Positions 30,610 to 43,439 of a DNA stretch of 64,000 nucleotides are shown here, one piece after another. Positions within the stretch are counted from its first letter, which is position 1; each line of letters opens with the position of its first letter. The translations under genes were made by a program, and so were the position numbers. The notes beneath the pieces were generated by a model that ran no database searches, was not told where the DNA came from, and saw nothing but the letters and a program-made list of their open reading frames with translations. Origin of the DNA: Patiria pectinifera (taxonomy: Eukaryota > Echinodermata > Asteroidea > Valvatida > Asterinidae); assembly GCA_029964075.1 (NCBI GenBank), contig CM057141.1, positions 13,950,001 through 14,014,000 on the forward strand, read 5' to 3'.

Positions 30610-31480
30610 CAACGTTACTGAGATAAAATATCTTGGAAACATGGAATACTGAGATAAAATATCTTGGAAACATGGAATACTGAGATAAAATATCTCGAAC
30701 TGCGATAAAATATCTGGGAAACATGGAATACAGTGATAGCCTATTACAGAATCGTGGAATTAATATTGATAGGCTATCGTTGAAACGTGGAAAACCGTGA
30801 TGAGCTATTGTGAACACGTGGAATTCTGTGACAGGCTATCGCGGAAACGTGGAATTCCGTGTCTAGGCTATCATTGGAACGTGGAATACTGGGATAGCAT
30901 ATCACGCAAACGTGGCATTCCGTGATAGGCTGTTGTGGAAACGTGAGATATTGCGAATCATGGAAACGTAGTTCTGTGATATCGTTAATATCGTGGAAAT
31001 GTGGAATACTGTGTAGCTACGGAAGCCTGAATTATCTTAAATCATCCTTGCTGTTCACTTTAAAAGTCACCACTGCAGCTGAAAATGGCATCTTTTTATG
31101 CTTTATATCCAACTACATGTCAGTGGAACTAATTTGAGAGCAAGTCTGGTCTTTGATCAGGGAACTCCACGTACGGCGATACGTTATCACAGCACGTTTC
31201 CACGATAGCCTTTCAGGGAATTCCACGTTCCACTATCAGAGTATTTTCTACGTTTCCACGATAGCCTATCTCTGAATTATACGTTTCCGTGATAGGCTAT
31301 CACGGTATTCCACGTTTTCACGATAGCTTATCACGGAACTTTCCACGATAGCACATCTCAGAATTCCATATTTCCACGATAGCCTATTACTGAATTCCAC
31401 GTTTCCAGGATAGCATATCACATAATTCCACGTTTCCTTGATAGGAGATCACAGTATTCCATGTTTCCAAGATATTCCAA
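30610..31480. repeat. minisatellite arranged as a large inverted repeat
   Basis: Units of about 30-35 bases (GGAAACGTGGAATTC...GATAGGCTATC) run in one direction at 30,610-31,010 and in the opposite direction at 31,165-31,480, around a ~150-base spacer. Early units are shorter (GAGATAAAATATCTTGGAAA, three copies). The halves could form a very long imperfect hairpin. It lies just upstream of the SLC16-like start. Confidence 0.8.
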
Positions 31481-31974
31481 TATGTTATTGGAATACAGGT
31501 TTTGTTGCGTGGCGGTCGAGATGGCCCTGTTTATGATTATTAGAGACAAAGCATGAATGGGCACCTAAAGTTTCATGTTATAGGGTGGAAGCGCAAGTTT
31601 GGTCGTCTTCCATTGAATGGTGACCTACAATTTGTTTCCTACTTTTTTTAGTAATATTTTTCTCGCTACTTTTTGGATGAAATTGTGATATGAAGATGAA
31701 TGAAGAAAACATGCCATTAAACACAATACAAAGACAAGGGCAACAGTTAAAAGAGCAGAAAAATAGTGTGAAGATATAGAAATGTCGGAAACAAGAAGTG
31801 AACAAAAAAATAACCCCAACAACTGCTACAATCAATATAACATAAAAAGCGATTCATTGGCCTCTGTGAGTTTGTCTTGTCATAATTACAGTGACAGCTA
31901 TAGCTGTTTAAACTTACGAGCAGATCAATTTTGTAAGCATGCTGTGTGGGTGTGGGTGTGTGTGTGGGTGTGTA
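31481..31974. other. nothing recognised
   Basis: No gene or repeat apart from a short TG run at 31,945-31,975. Confidence 0.4.
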
Positions 31975-32345
31975 GTAAAGTTTTCGAGTGTGAAATTGAA
32001 GTTTCAAAATGCTCTTATTTTAACCAGAATTAATTTCCTTGGCTGAAATTTGGACTAAATATCCCTTTTCTAAAACTCTTCCATTTGCGACGGATCAACC
32101 TACCTTGGAAATTCCTAGTTTTTGAGTAAAATCCATATATCTATTTCGTGAAATTCTTGTGGAGACTTATTCATCTATAGAAATGTTCTTCTGGAGACGT
32201 ATACAATCTTTTGTTCCCTATTGTGTTCATGTCTCCGTAAGGTAGTAAATTCCAGAACCCAAATGTCTCCACAGGAATACAAATTCCAGAATGGGTGTGG
32301 GTGGGGGTGTGTGTGTGTGGGGGTGTGTGTGTGTGTGTGTATTAT
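31975..32345. repeat. dispersed repeat copy with TG-rich ends
   Basis: The stretch matches 36,392-36,700 almost base for base and 17,590-17,840 more loosely. It is bounded by (TG)n tracts at both sides (31,945-31,975 and 32,297-32,340). Confidence 0.75.
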
Positions 32346-33249
32346 TGAGCATTGGGAGAGGGCAAACTGGTCATGCATAGCAGGGGCACGGGAGTCTGGC
32401 CGCTGTCTGACATGATGCCCAAAAGATCTTATTTGAATTTATTAAACAGCAGACCTGGTATCCATAAGGTGTTTTTGTGCATATAATTCCAATGAAATTC
32501 GAGATGGTAATAGAAGGTACTGTTGAAGAATATTCTGTTTTGTGTTCACATGCACTGAACTAAGATTTGGGTTGGCCCACGGATCCTACACACAAGGATT
32601 AACGACTCGGCCCAACTCCTGGTTAGACGCGTGATAACGGCCTGTACTCAGTGGTGGCAAATACCGTGACCATGAATACTTTTCAACAAAGACCACTGCG
32701 CGCGGTGGCTTTCAGATTTGCAAGGCTCTTCGCCCGATCTGGCCTCGAAGTCTGTCAAGCCAGCGAATTATATTTTTGAATATTCATGAGTCTACGTTTT
32801 TGGTCTTTATTATTGAATTCGGATAAGTGATACCTACATAATCATGGTAATGCCGAGCACAATATCTTTAGCTTTAAGATGAACAATAAAATGTCGCTTT
32901 TGTTTCATCGGTTCGGCACCCTATCTCTCGTTTGACGTTTATTTCCTGGGTAAATACTTCATCTATGACGACAAAAACTGCACAATCCCATCTGTTATAT
33001 CCTGAAGTATTTATTTTTTAAATAATTTGGAACAATTATATCTTAAATAAGAAGTAGTTTTACTTACAGTTTTATGAATATTTCCGTTTTAGATGTCGTG
33101 CAAAAACCCAACACAATGGCACATCTGGAAAATTTGCGATTACGCGCCAACCGGTTTTAATGCCCGTTATCAGGCGTCTAAGCAATTAAGGCAAGTCCAC
33201 TGAGTGCATTTTGTACTAGAGCTCAGAACAGTCGTTTATCCTTGTGTCT
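32346..33249. other. nothing recognised
   Basis: Non-coding host DNA. The phrase GATTTGGGTTGG near 32,563 is related to the tandem repeat that follows. Confidence 0.4.
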
Positions 33250-33515
33250 AGGATCCGTGGTTGGCCATAAACCACTGTCTGAAGATACTGGGGTAGGCGT
33301 TCACATTCAGATGAGATTTGGGTTGGTCATAGAAAGCACTGTCTGAAGATATTCAGTGTGGCCTTGGGTTGGTCACAGAAAGCGCTGTCTGGAAATATTC
33401 AGTGTGGTGTTCACATTCAAATTAGATTTGGGTTGGTCATAGAAAGCGTTGTCTGGAGATATTCGGGTCTGATGTTCGCAATTCAAATGAGATTTGGGTT
33501 GGTCATAGAAGGATT
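33250..33515. repeat. four imperfect ~60-bp tandem units
   Basis: GATTTGGGTTGGTCATAGAA, followed by GTCTGAAGATATTC and TTCACATTCA, recurs about four times with length variation. Confidence 0.8.
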
Positions 33516-33904
33516 CTCCTATCAGGCGGAACAACTTTGGGGGTTCTCTCACGAGATCATCAAGGTTTCTTGAGTTGAGATGAATGTCGCCGACCAAATT
33601 GGGAAACATAAGAGTGTACAGTCTTGGGTTAGGTGCAGGTATATCAAGTATAGCTGAACACAGAAAAGCATGAAACAAACCGCCAAACGCGTTGCTCGTC
33701 AACTACACTTTCAAATGGTGGAGCAGTTATCCATATAGCCTACCATACAGTATAATAAAAATGATATAACGCCATCGATATTGCGTAACCGCGATCCATG
33801 TTGAAAGTGATGATCTGGAACCATGTGTAGACCTCGAACAAGATCATATTACATCAAAATGAAAACAAATTAACCATTGTATGAAAAGTAGTTTATTAAA
33901 TTCA

Positions 33905-34515
33905 TCATCATCGTTAGCCTAATTCGATCCAATGCTGGGTGCAGGCCTCTCCACTATCTTTCCACGCTTTTCGGTCCCTTGCCAGTTGTTTTACATTTCT
34001 TCCCTCCGCCTCTCCGCCTCTTCGACGATAATGGCGTCCAATCTGTTACGTTCAGGGTCCATAATGCTTCTCATGACACGTCCAGCCCAACTCCACGTTT
34101 TCCTTTTGATCTAAACTATTATCTTGGGGATCTACCCGATGTTCCCCAATACCGATGTTCCCCACTACCGATGTTCCCCCAAATCATTAGGATTAGGGTT
34201 GGGGTTAGGGTTAGGGTTATATTGGTAGGGATTTCGGGGAACATCGGTATTGGGGAACATAGGTATGCACCCTTATCTTGTACCGCTGTCTTTCTCAGAT
34301 CTTCGTTCCTAATTCTGTTTTTCTTTGTGACTCCAATCATTATTCTTTCCATTGCCAGCACAGTGACTCGATCGCAATTTTTGCTCTGATTTCTTTGAAG
34401 GTGCCCAAGTTTCAGCGCCATGTGTTATGACTGGGATGATGCACTTCTTGACGCTTGTTGAAGAGTTGACGCTTAATCTTTTGTAGCATTTATCTGTCAT
34501 TGAATAATTATGCAA
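33905..34515 (-). mobile_element. decayed LINE 3' region interrupted by a small insertion
   Basis: Minus-strand pieces include IPVITHGAETWAPSKKSEQK (34,309-34,515 frame) and, in a second frame, MERIMIGVTKKNRIRNEDLR. Both are typical of the region after the reverse transcriptase in one LINE group. The change of frame shows decay. The 34,135-34,262 hairpin lies inside the 3' part. Confidence 0.75.
34135..34262. repeat. hairpin enclosing a telomere-like tract
   Basis: GTTCCCCAATACCGATGTTC (from 34,141) pairs with its reverse complement ending near 34,260. Between them lies GGTTAGGGTTAGGGTTA, about three TTAGGG units, preceded by degenerate ones. Confidence 0.75.
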
Positions 34516-34860
34516 CTCAACATGCCAAATTATTCACATTGCAAAGGGCAATCGCCAATCCATGCAAGACTTTTTTCCACTGGTAACTTGGCCTCCGTAT
34601 TAAAATTTAAAAAAAATTAAAAAAAAAATTGGGGGGGGGGGGGGAATTGACAAACAGGATACGATCGGCACTTATCGTGCATGGATTGATTGTACGTTAA
34701 GTTTTGTTTGTCTCAGATTTTGCGCGTTCCGCGTCCATTTGTAATTGGACACTATTTCACAAGCTGCGTTGTCGGATCCTACCGCGATAGGTTAATCAAT
34801 ACCGACGTTCGCGCGAAATTCCAAAAAAGGCACTCGTATATGCCCCTCAGGGTTAAAAAG
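34516..34860. other. nothing recognised
   Basis: It contains poly-A and poly-G runs near 34,610-34,645 only. Confidence 0.4.
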
Positions 34861-34869
34861 GGGCTCATG

Positions 34870-35382
34870 CAACCTCGTCCCCAGGGTGTCGAACAGTACG
34901 CGCCCATCACTACCTGCTCTCTCACCCTGGTATTGGATCATTTGCATGTGCAAGATTTTTGCACACGTATGCAAATGAGGAATAGTGTGGTGCCTTGGAT
35001 ATACTTTACATTAGCGTTTGTTTTTTGTATGCGGTGTCTGGGGTAAAAACAGAGTCAATCGTCGCAGCACGAGCACGGCGTGAGTTACGAAAACACGATT
35101 TTTTAAAATTACACTGTTACGATCTTATCGAGACAACATGCAGTATCACATTTCATATTAATATGAACAAACTGGAAAGGAAATTAGTATTTTCGAGAAG
35201 GCGTGGACGAATGATCGCGAAAACACGTACTGCACGTTGTGAATAATAACAACAAGTACACGATAAAAATCCATTAATGGCCAATTGCGGTATCGAATCA
35301 GGATACAGGAAGAAAGTTTCCTATCCAGGGTTTACTATTGGAAACGAGGTTGGAAATAAAGTAAGCACTGGGGACGAGGTTG
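34870..35382. mobile_element. MITE, 513 bp, with 9-bp target duplication (copy 1)
   Basis: The ends CAACCTCGTCCCCAG and CTGGGGACGAGGTTG are perfect 15-base inverted repeats. GGGCTCATG flanks it at 34,861-34,869 and 35,383-35,391. A second copy in the opposite direction lies at 63,184-63,719. Nine-base duplications suggest a Mutator-like or similar mobiliser. No long ORF is present. Confidence 0.92.
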
Positions 35383-35456
35383 GGGCTCATGTGGTGGGAG
35401 CCTATTAAATCTCTATGGTGCTGATGGAGTTTGTGCTTCTTGATCCGGGTTGTACG

Positions 35457-38400
35457 CAGGCGCGGATCCAGGGATGGGCCGCAGGGGCACGTGCCCCCGT
35501 CAAGTTGAGTCCACAAAAAAATAAATTGAATAAAACGGGGCGGGGGAGAGGGGGAGGTGAGAGAAATGGAGGGAAGGAGGAGGGCAACCTTCTAACAAAA
35601 AATGCCGGCGCCGATATTAAACATCAGCGGCCTGCAAACATTGTGTACTGGCCGTATGACACAGGGAACTCGAGAAGCTTCGAAATAAACCGCAATCCCA
35701 CCGTACGTACTCCATAATTATGTAACCCTGCATAGTATATCTGTTTATGAAATGCAATTCATATGCGCGTACGTACCGTACCGGTGTCACGGTCTCACTT
35801 CTCCGGCGTGCTAGCTTTTCCGGGTGGATTCGGCGGACAGTTGAGCACATTACAGTGCACGTTACATGAGCACGACATGCATGTGTCCGCTGTGCTTACT
35901 TTTCCTCGGGCTGTATTACCAAGCCTATTAATAACACAGTGAGGGACATCAAAGAATGTGTTATGTAACACTTCCCCCATCATTCTGATTTGTGACCACA
36001 AATTCGCTGCCTTGTGGAGACTCACACACAATAGTGAACAAAACATTGTAAAGGTCTCCACAGGGCAATTTCTATAGATGAATAGGTCTCCACAAGGTTT
36101 TCATGAAATAGATATATGGGTTTTACTCAAAAACTAGGAATTTCCAAGGTGTGTTTATTTGTCGCAAATGGAAGAGTTTTAGAAAAGGGATATTAATTCC
36201 AAATTTCAGCCCAGGAAACTTATTCTGGTTAAAATAAGAGCATTTTGAAAATTCACTTTCAAAATTGAACACTTTACTACACGGGAACAAAGAAATGTCT
36301 CCACAAGGATACAAATTTTGGAAGGGGTGTTCCCAGCGTACGTCATGCAGGTGTGTGTGGGTGTGTGTGGGTCGGGGTGTTCTCGTGTAGTAAAGTTTTC
36401 GAGTGTGAAATTGAAGTTTCAAAATGCTCTTATTTTAACCAGAATTAATTTCCTGGGCTGAAATTTGGACTAAATATCCCTTTTCTAAAACTCTTCCATT
36501 TGCGACGGATCAACCTACCTTGGAAATTCCTAGTTTTTGAGTAAAATCCATATATCTATTTCGTGAAATTCTTGTGGAGACGTATTCATCTATAGAAATG
36601 TTCTTCTGGAGACGTATACAATCTTTTGTTCCCTATTGTGTTCATGTCTCCGTAAGGTAGTAAATTTAAGAACAAAGAAATGTCTCCACAGGAATACAAA
36701 TTCCAGAATGTGTGTGTGTGTGTGTTCATGGAGGAATAATTAAGAACGAGCTCCTTGGTCCGTGTTCCTTGCTCGTTCGTGGTCCATTTTGTATTTATTT
36801 TTCCAACCATGCGGCTTAACATAAATGTGCATTTCAAGTCTTTTTTTGGTTATTGGGAGTTGTGCGCGCCACGAAAATTCTGGATTCGGCTGGTACCCTG
36901 TAACCATGCATACAAATATCCTATGATATTACGTGCACCAGTAGAAGAAAAACTCAGCACACAAATAAAGTTGACAAAAAAATGTACACCACTGCGCAAT
37001 TTTGTGCATGCGTGTTGAAGCGAAATTTCCCTTTCGGAGAAGCTAGCACACCGGAGAAGTGAGACCGTGACACCGGTACGAAAAACACGCACGTGTAACA
37101 GCCGATGTGCTGTGTTTAGTGCGATGAGCGCGACATACACGTTGTACGCTGCTCTTTGGATCCAACCACACTATTGGTCAGAGGGTGTGTTTTCGTAAGA
37201 ACAATTTGCCAGCATTTCTTCCACACGCTTTCAAGGAGTCCAAAACATGTCCGTTTCCGTATAAAATTTCCGTAGAAAATTTAATCTTATTTATAAACTG
37301 AAAATTTTGATACAAAACATTAGAAAGCATCCTTGCAAAAGTTTACAAACTAAGTCTATACAATTCCGTTTCAAAAATAAAATGCACGAAAACATTAGCC
37401 TATGCAGACGAAAATGGTTATCAAGTGAAAAACAGAAGAAACTTAAAAGGCTTGTTAAAGCAAGAATATATATTAAACCAATGAAAAAATGTTTGTTTAA
37501 CTTAAAACATTTTGCTCAAATAACTTCGGGAAAGAGGGGCCAGGAATCGCCTCAGATTGTACTACAGAGCATCTAATTATCAAAAAAAATCCCGGGGCCC
37601 TTAAGCGGGCCCCGGACCCCACGCCGAAAGACATTCGCGCTCTGCATTATTAGTCCTCGGGGCAGGTCTCCCTACGCAGCCTTAAAACATTTCACAAACT
37701 AAGCATATCCAATTCCTTTTCAAAAATAAAATGCAAGAAATTTATTATGCAGTCGAAAATACTTGGTTATCAAGTGAAGAACAGAAGGAACTTAACCGTT
37801 GGCTAGTATTAAGAAATACAAGAGTACAATGTTAAACCAATGAACAAAAAATACAAAAAAACACATAGTATTACCGCAAACCGAAGCGATAATGAAAAAA
37901 ATCCTAATAATCCAAACAACATTTTGCTGAAATGGGGCCAGGAATCGCCTCAGATTGCACCACAGATCATCTTTAGAATCCAAAATTTCCCGGCGCCCTT
38001 CAGTGGGCCCCGAACCCCAAGCAGCCGAGTAAGACACTGCACCGCGTTCGCATTAGTCGATCCTTGGAGCAAATGCCCCAGCGCATCGCCCGTTGCAACA
38101 GTTTACAATTTAAGTCCATACAATTCCTTTTTTTTTTTAAAATACAATGCAAGAAATTATGAAGACGAAAATACATGGTTTGCAACTTTGAAGTACACTG
38201 TAGCTTAAAATTTGTAAAAACAAGAGTATATTTTTTAAAAAAATCCTTATAACAACTGTTGCTCAAATAATTCATGGGGAAAGGGGCCAGGAATCGCCTC
38301 AGATTGCACCACAGAGCATCTAGAATCCAAAATTTCCCGGGGCCCTTAAGCGGGCCCCGGACCCCACGCCGTAAGGGCTTCGCGCTCCGCGCTTGCATTA

Positions 38401-38463
38401 GTCCTCGGAGCAAATGCTCTAAAGGTGTGCCCCCCGTCTAAAGAAATCCTGGATCCGCGCCTG
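35457..38463. mobile_element. 3-kb DNA element with CAGGCGCGGATCCAGG ends
   Basis: Perfect 16-base inverted ends lie at 35,457-35,472 and 38,448-38,463, flanked by GTACG on both sides (35,452-35,456 and 38,464-38,468). The right half holds three ~350-bp direct units, each with GCCAGGAATCGCCTCAGATT and a GC hairpin (near 37,590, 37,990, 38,338). No transposase is visible. Another element (35,777-37,080) is nested. The 5-bp flank match could be chance. Confidence 0.55.
35777..37080. mobile_element. non-autonomous element with CGTACCGGTGTCACGG ends
   Basis: The inverted ends, about 40 bases long, run CGTACCGGTGTCACGGTCTC...CTTCTCCGG inward to GCTAGCTT. This is the larger, reversed relative of 17,287-18,200. 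Its interior contains two inverted copies of the 31,975-type repeat. Confidence 0.75.
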
Positions 38464-38474
38464 GTACGTGATGT

Positions 38475-38657
38475 GGTTACGCCCCAACTACGGTCGCGGT
38501 ACCAAGGTCTATATAGTTGGGCCAGTACCGTATATAGTTGGCGCGGTATCAACTGGAACCGGGCAGTTGGGAAATACTCCGTCGCAATTGGAACCAGCCC
38601 CAACTACAGTTGGAGCCGGCCCAGGTATAATTGGCCAATGCCGTAGTTGGGGCGTAA
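38475..38657. mobile_element. short MITE with GTTACGCCCCAACTACGG ends
   Basis: Perfect 18-base inverted ends at 38,475-38,492 and near 38,640-38,657. The interior is rich in AGTTGG and AACTGG words. Confidence 0.7.
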
Positions 38658-39784
38658 CAATGTTTCGCTGTTTTCTCGCAAACTACCGATCAAAAACTGT
38701 AACGGGTTGGGTTTTGAACATTCTTTTTTTAAATTTGCCTGGGTTTCATTATTGGAGACAAAAGCAAATCCTCTAACTTTTTCAAAACAAAGATCAAAGG
38801 TCACTGGGAGTTGTACAATTTATAGTTGTAAAGTCAAGTCTTCTTTCTTTTTAAATGTCACTCTTATGATTTGTTTCTTGGCTTACTCGGCAGTTCTATT
38901 TTCCTGAATCGTAGGTCGCAAATTCCTTTCACTTCAGACAATTAACCTTACGATAAAAAAAAGAATAAGAAAACTAAGTGCGACTGCACAATATAAACTG
39001 GCCGTCTAGCATGAAAGTCTTGCATGAAATTATACAATTACCCACTTTATCGTGATTATCAATTTATTGAAATAAGAATTTCCCATTTTGTTAAAAGTCA
39101 CAATGCAAAATAATAGCAACCTTTATAAGGAAACTGTATCCTCACTCATATGCCCCCGGAGACTCGTACAAATGGCACAGGGCCAGAGGCAGGGGTGATG
39201 TATAGTAACATTGTGTATAGAAGCCCCCCCCAACTTCCTAAGTTCGTAGCGCATAAAAATACCACGTGAACATTACCACAATATCTTGCCTCTATTCAAC
39301 AAAAATCATAAATAATATCACGAATTGTTTTTGGTCAATTTTTTTTTTGGGGGGGGGGGGACCGATAGGGGATAACAATAGCCTACGCGGCCTCAATAGT
39401 GGGGTTGTCAAGGTCAAATAGCTGATACAGTTGTGCACTTCGCGACTAAAGCCGTGACCTTCGAATGTTGGTTCTTCGTGCCAAGAAGAACATTTTCAGA
39501 TCTGGAGGCATTTCATATTTGACCTCTGGTGACCTTTGAGAGGTCATTGACCATTACATATTCCATTTATAACAATTGCTCTTGAAAACACCACTTTTCT
39601 ATGACCCAAGTCTCAGTATGTCATAGGTCTTCAGACCATGAAAATAATGATCGGATGTGAAAACAAGTGCGAGGGCGCAATCAGCTCTGGCCGTGTTGCA
39701 AGAAGTATTGCACGAAAGTCTTGCATGAAATCGACCAAAGTGATTCCTTTCAGAGCTGAAAATGAAACGCCGATGGCACATTAT
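38658..39784. other. nothing recognised
   Basis: No gene is seen; short poly-T and poly-G runs lie near 39,340-39,360. Confidence 0.4.
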
Positions 39785-40445
39785 TGAACACGAATACCAA
39801 TTAGTACCTGATTAGCCCGTTAAATTTACCTTATTTTACTTCACTAAATGCATTCTTTTTAACTGCGCATATCACTGCCTATTTAAAACAAAGTGTACCG
39901 CACATGTTGTCAAAAACCCACAATTTTATTTCATAATCTACGACATTATGTTGCTGGGCTCACTTAATTTTTGTATAGGCTTCAGCCCAACAATAATTAG
40001 TGCTTAATTAGCCCATTAAAGTGACCCATGTTCACTGTACTATTGTAATAATGTGTTCATTTCTGCTACCGTCACTGCCTCTAATTGGGTTACAATAGTG
40101 CAGTGAAAAATTGAGTGCCTTTAACGGGCTAATTAGGCACTATTTAGTGTTCGGCTGAAGCCCATACCAAAATTAATTGTTCCCAGTAACATTATCTCGT
40201 AGACTATGAAATGCAATTGTGAGTTTTTGACAACATGCAGTCATGAACGCAGTTTAACAAAGAATGCATTTTAATACTGCAGTAAAAATCGGTACCTTTG
40301 ACGGGCTAACTAGGCACTAATTAGTATTCGGCTGCAGCCCATAGCAAAATTATTTGTGCCCAGTAACATTAGGTCGTAGATTATAGAATGAAATTGTGAT
40401 TTTTTTTGACAACATGTGCGGTACACTTTGTTTCAAATGGTGCAT
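39785..40445. repeat. ~650-bp imperfect palindrome with sub-repeats
   Basis: The left arm (39,785-40,095) is an inverse copy of the right arm (about 40,105-40,445). Within each, the phrase GGGCTAATTAGGCACTAATT and a ACAACATGTGCGGTACACTT block recur. Confidence 0.7.
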
Positions 40446-41138
40446 TTACTGTAAAAGCTTTGAAAAATAACATTGATTCCCATTATGCAGCTAATTAAAT
40501 AAATTATTGCATTGGCATTTCAAAAATGGTTGATGAAACGGTTGCTTATGTTGTGTATTTTGATATGGCGTGAAAACATATTGTAATGTGACATGTATTG
40601 TGGAAAATTATGAAGTTATCATTCTGGAAAATAGATCACCTTTTGCCGCATGATTTATTTTACTTTTTGGAATGCGCGGCTGAATCTGCAGCTAGGGGGA
40701 GGGGGAGGGGAGGGGAGGGGAGGGGAGGGGGGCCTGGTAACATATTTCAATAGGGGGCGCTGTTCAAATTCGATGATTATTAACACTAGATTACAGAATG
40801 GTGTACCGTATTTTGAACAGGCAATCATTATACCAGTATAACTTTTTTGGGGTGTCACAGCAGGGGGGGGGGTGGGGTTTCGACTTCTTTTTTGGAATTT
40901 GCATGGGAATTTTTTTTTTTTACAGAGCTTGGAGGGGTTGGACCCCCAATCCTGTCAGCTGTCAGCTCGTCATGTGACACACTGGGATTCCTAGCACCAT
41001 TCATCCTTCCAGCCTAGATATTACTTCAGGATGTCGGCAGCAAGGGTCTGGGTTTGGACGAGAAGATTGAGGATCGAAAATTGTTTACTAGCACTTGTTG
41101 GATGACTTGCCAAGATTGGAGGCTCTCACTATCGCAAG
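40446..41138. other. low-complexity host DNA
   Basis: An AGGGG array lies at about 40,696-40,732 and a G run at 40,863. No gene is recognised. Confidence 0.45.
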
Positions 41139-43150
41139 GTGTATGAGGCCAAAGAAGCTAGACAATACGGCAGCGCAGTCGGCTGCATTTCTTTTCAAAC
41201 GCCTCCAAGCGTGGATACGCAGCTGTGGCTTACCTACGGACAGCGGATGGATCAGGGAGGATTGACTGTTCCTTCATCATTGAAAAGGCAAGGCTGTGTC
41301 CTAAAAAGTCCATATCCATGCCGAGGTTGGAGCTTACAGCAGCTAGTCCAATCAGTTTAGCTCAGCAAAATGGTTTAAGAACAGCTGAGACTGCCCATCG
41401 CCGACATCGACGTGTTCTGGACCGATTCAACTTAGGCTCTGCAATACATACGAAATGAGAGTATAGGCGCTTCCGCACCTTCGTAGCAAATCGGGTCGCA
41501 AGGATCCAAGATGTCAATGGTGATTCACAGTGGCGATATGTTAACTCTAAATCCAACCCGGCAGATAGAGGGTCCAGGGGCTCAGTTCGGAAGGATGATC
41601 AAAGATGGCCGCTGGTTAAAGGGGCCGCAGTTCCTGATGATGAACGAGTATCATTGGCCAATACCTCCAGTTGTCCTGCAGAGTATACTGTACCGAACAC
41701 TGACATCTTGCCGATCAGTGATGCTCTTGAGAGGGATCCCGACATCAAGAGAGTAGTGACGCAGACAGCCTAAGTGCGGGAGAAGCCAAAAGGTTGATGA
41801 ATTCCTGACGGAGAAGGGTTGCTTAGCTCTTGCCGGAGTGCAGAAAGTGGAATAATCAGGTACGTGCAGCGTCAAACATTTCCCAAGGAGATACATGTAG
41901 ATACACTTCGCTCACCTAAGCAGGAACCTGCCACCTGCGGAAAGGAGTCCAGGGCAACAGTTCACTCTTCAAAAGCTGAATCCTATCTTGATGGAGGGTA
42001 CCTTGCGATTAGGCGGTCGCCCTAGAAATGCACCAATTGATCAGGAGATGAAACACCCAATTATTCTTCCCAGCAACCAAAAGGTGACAGTACAGTGCTA
42101 TTATCGTTCACCATCCCTTGCTAGTTGGGCACTCAGGTGGTGGAATGAATTGGTTGTCGCTTAGGGAGACGTTCTAGGTCGTCAAAGGTGGCGCAGCTGT
42201 TTCATTAGCAACTGCTTCGAGTGCAAGAAGAGGAGTGCTCCATTGAGACAACAGTTCATGGCTGACCTACCTGCGGCTAGAGTTCACATTGGTCGGTGTT
42301 GACTACTTCGGTCCCATCTATGTGCAGCAAGGCCGGAGTCACTTTAAATGGAATGGATGCAATTATTACAAGTCATGTGTATCGATGCGGGCAGTCCACC
42401 TTGAAGTAACTCACTCTCTAGATACCGATGCTTTCATCAACGAGCTTCGACGATTTATCGCAAGAAGGGGCAAGCCACAGATAATCGTGAGTGATAATGG
42501 CACAAATTTCGTCTTGGGAGAGCTTGAGCTGCGGGGAAGTCTAGACAACCTGAATCAGTTGAGGGTTAGCGATTTTCTACTGCAGCTGTACGTAGAAAAT
42601 CAGCGAGAGAGAATGATACGGTCTGTGCGCAAGATCTTGAGGTGTTTATTGAAGGAGCAGGTGATGTCTGATGAAGTTGTGCTTACCTTGATGGCAGAGG
42701 TTGAAGCAATTCCTAATGCCAGACCACTGACCCCACTGAGTTTTGATCCAGGTGACGACGAGCATCTAACACCAAACCATTTTGTTGCTGTTGAGGGCTA
42801 ATCCAGCTTGCCCCAGATCTGTTTCAGAAGGTAGATGCATACAGCCGTCGGCGCTGGCGCAACGCCCAGTATCTTGCAGACCAATTTCAGAAGCGCTGGT
42901 TGTGAGAGTAGCTGCCCCTATTGCAACTTCGTCAGAAGTGGATGCAGCGGGTACAGAATCTTTAAGTTGGTGATCTGGTCCTGGTGGCGGATGACTAGGT
43001 GTCTCGCGGTCATTGGCCTTTGGGAGAGTCTCCCAAAGCTACCCAGACCATGAGGGTAACGTCCAACAGGTGGAGGTCAAGACCGGGTCCAATCACCAAG
43101 CTGTGTCTCGTGGAGAGTGCCAAGAACTAAGTCGTTATTTGACTTTGATG
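41139..43150 (+). pseudogene. BEL/Pao retrotransposon pol remnant
   Basis: Pieces occur in order but in different frames. An RNase H region (41,225-41,340, SISMPRLELTAA) comes first, then a pre-integrase part with FPKEIHVDTLRSPKQ near 41,880 and a HPIILPSNQKV segment near 42,056. The integrase core follows at 42,289-42,801, with [19 protein letters not shown] and [10 protein letters not shown] holding two of the catalytic Asp residues. A C-terminal VGDLVLVADD segment lies near 42,965. Frameshifts and stops separate them. No LTRs were identified, and the copy is dead. Confidence 0.85.
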
Positions 43151-43439
43151 GGGCGTTACATATAAAAAACAAAAATGAAAATCGAATAAGCTAGTTCATT
43201 TGGGGCAGGGAATGTAACGTCAACTTGCAGTTACAGCAAAATTCATTCATTTATTTGTATTTATTTGTTGTAGATACGCTAAGGCCATCGAGCTGGCCAT
43301 CTGAAGCCGGACGTGGACTTCTATCTTCTGCAAGAGACTGAAGACCGAATTGGGCTGCTAGGAGCTGTAAGTTAGTTGATGTTATGTGTCGATTCTTCCC
43401 GAGTCCACCCCCCCCCCCCTCCCAGTGTATTACTGTTCT

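Noticed and set aside
42289-42801. Functional integrase gene
   Set aside because: It is an island in a chain of frameshifted BEL/Pao fragments with no LTRs seen.
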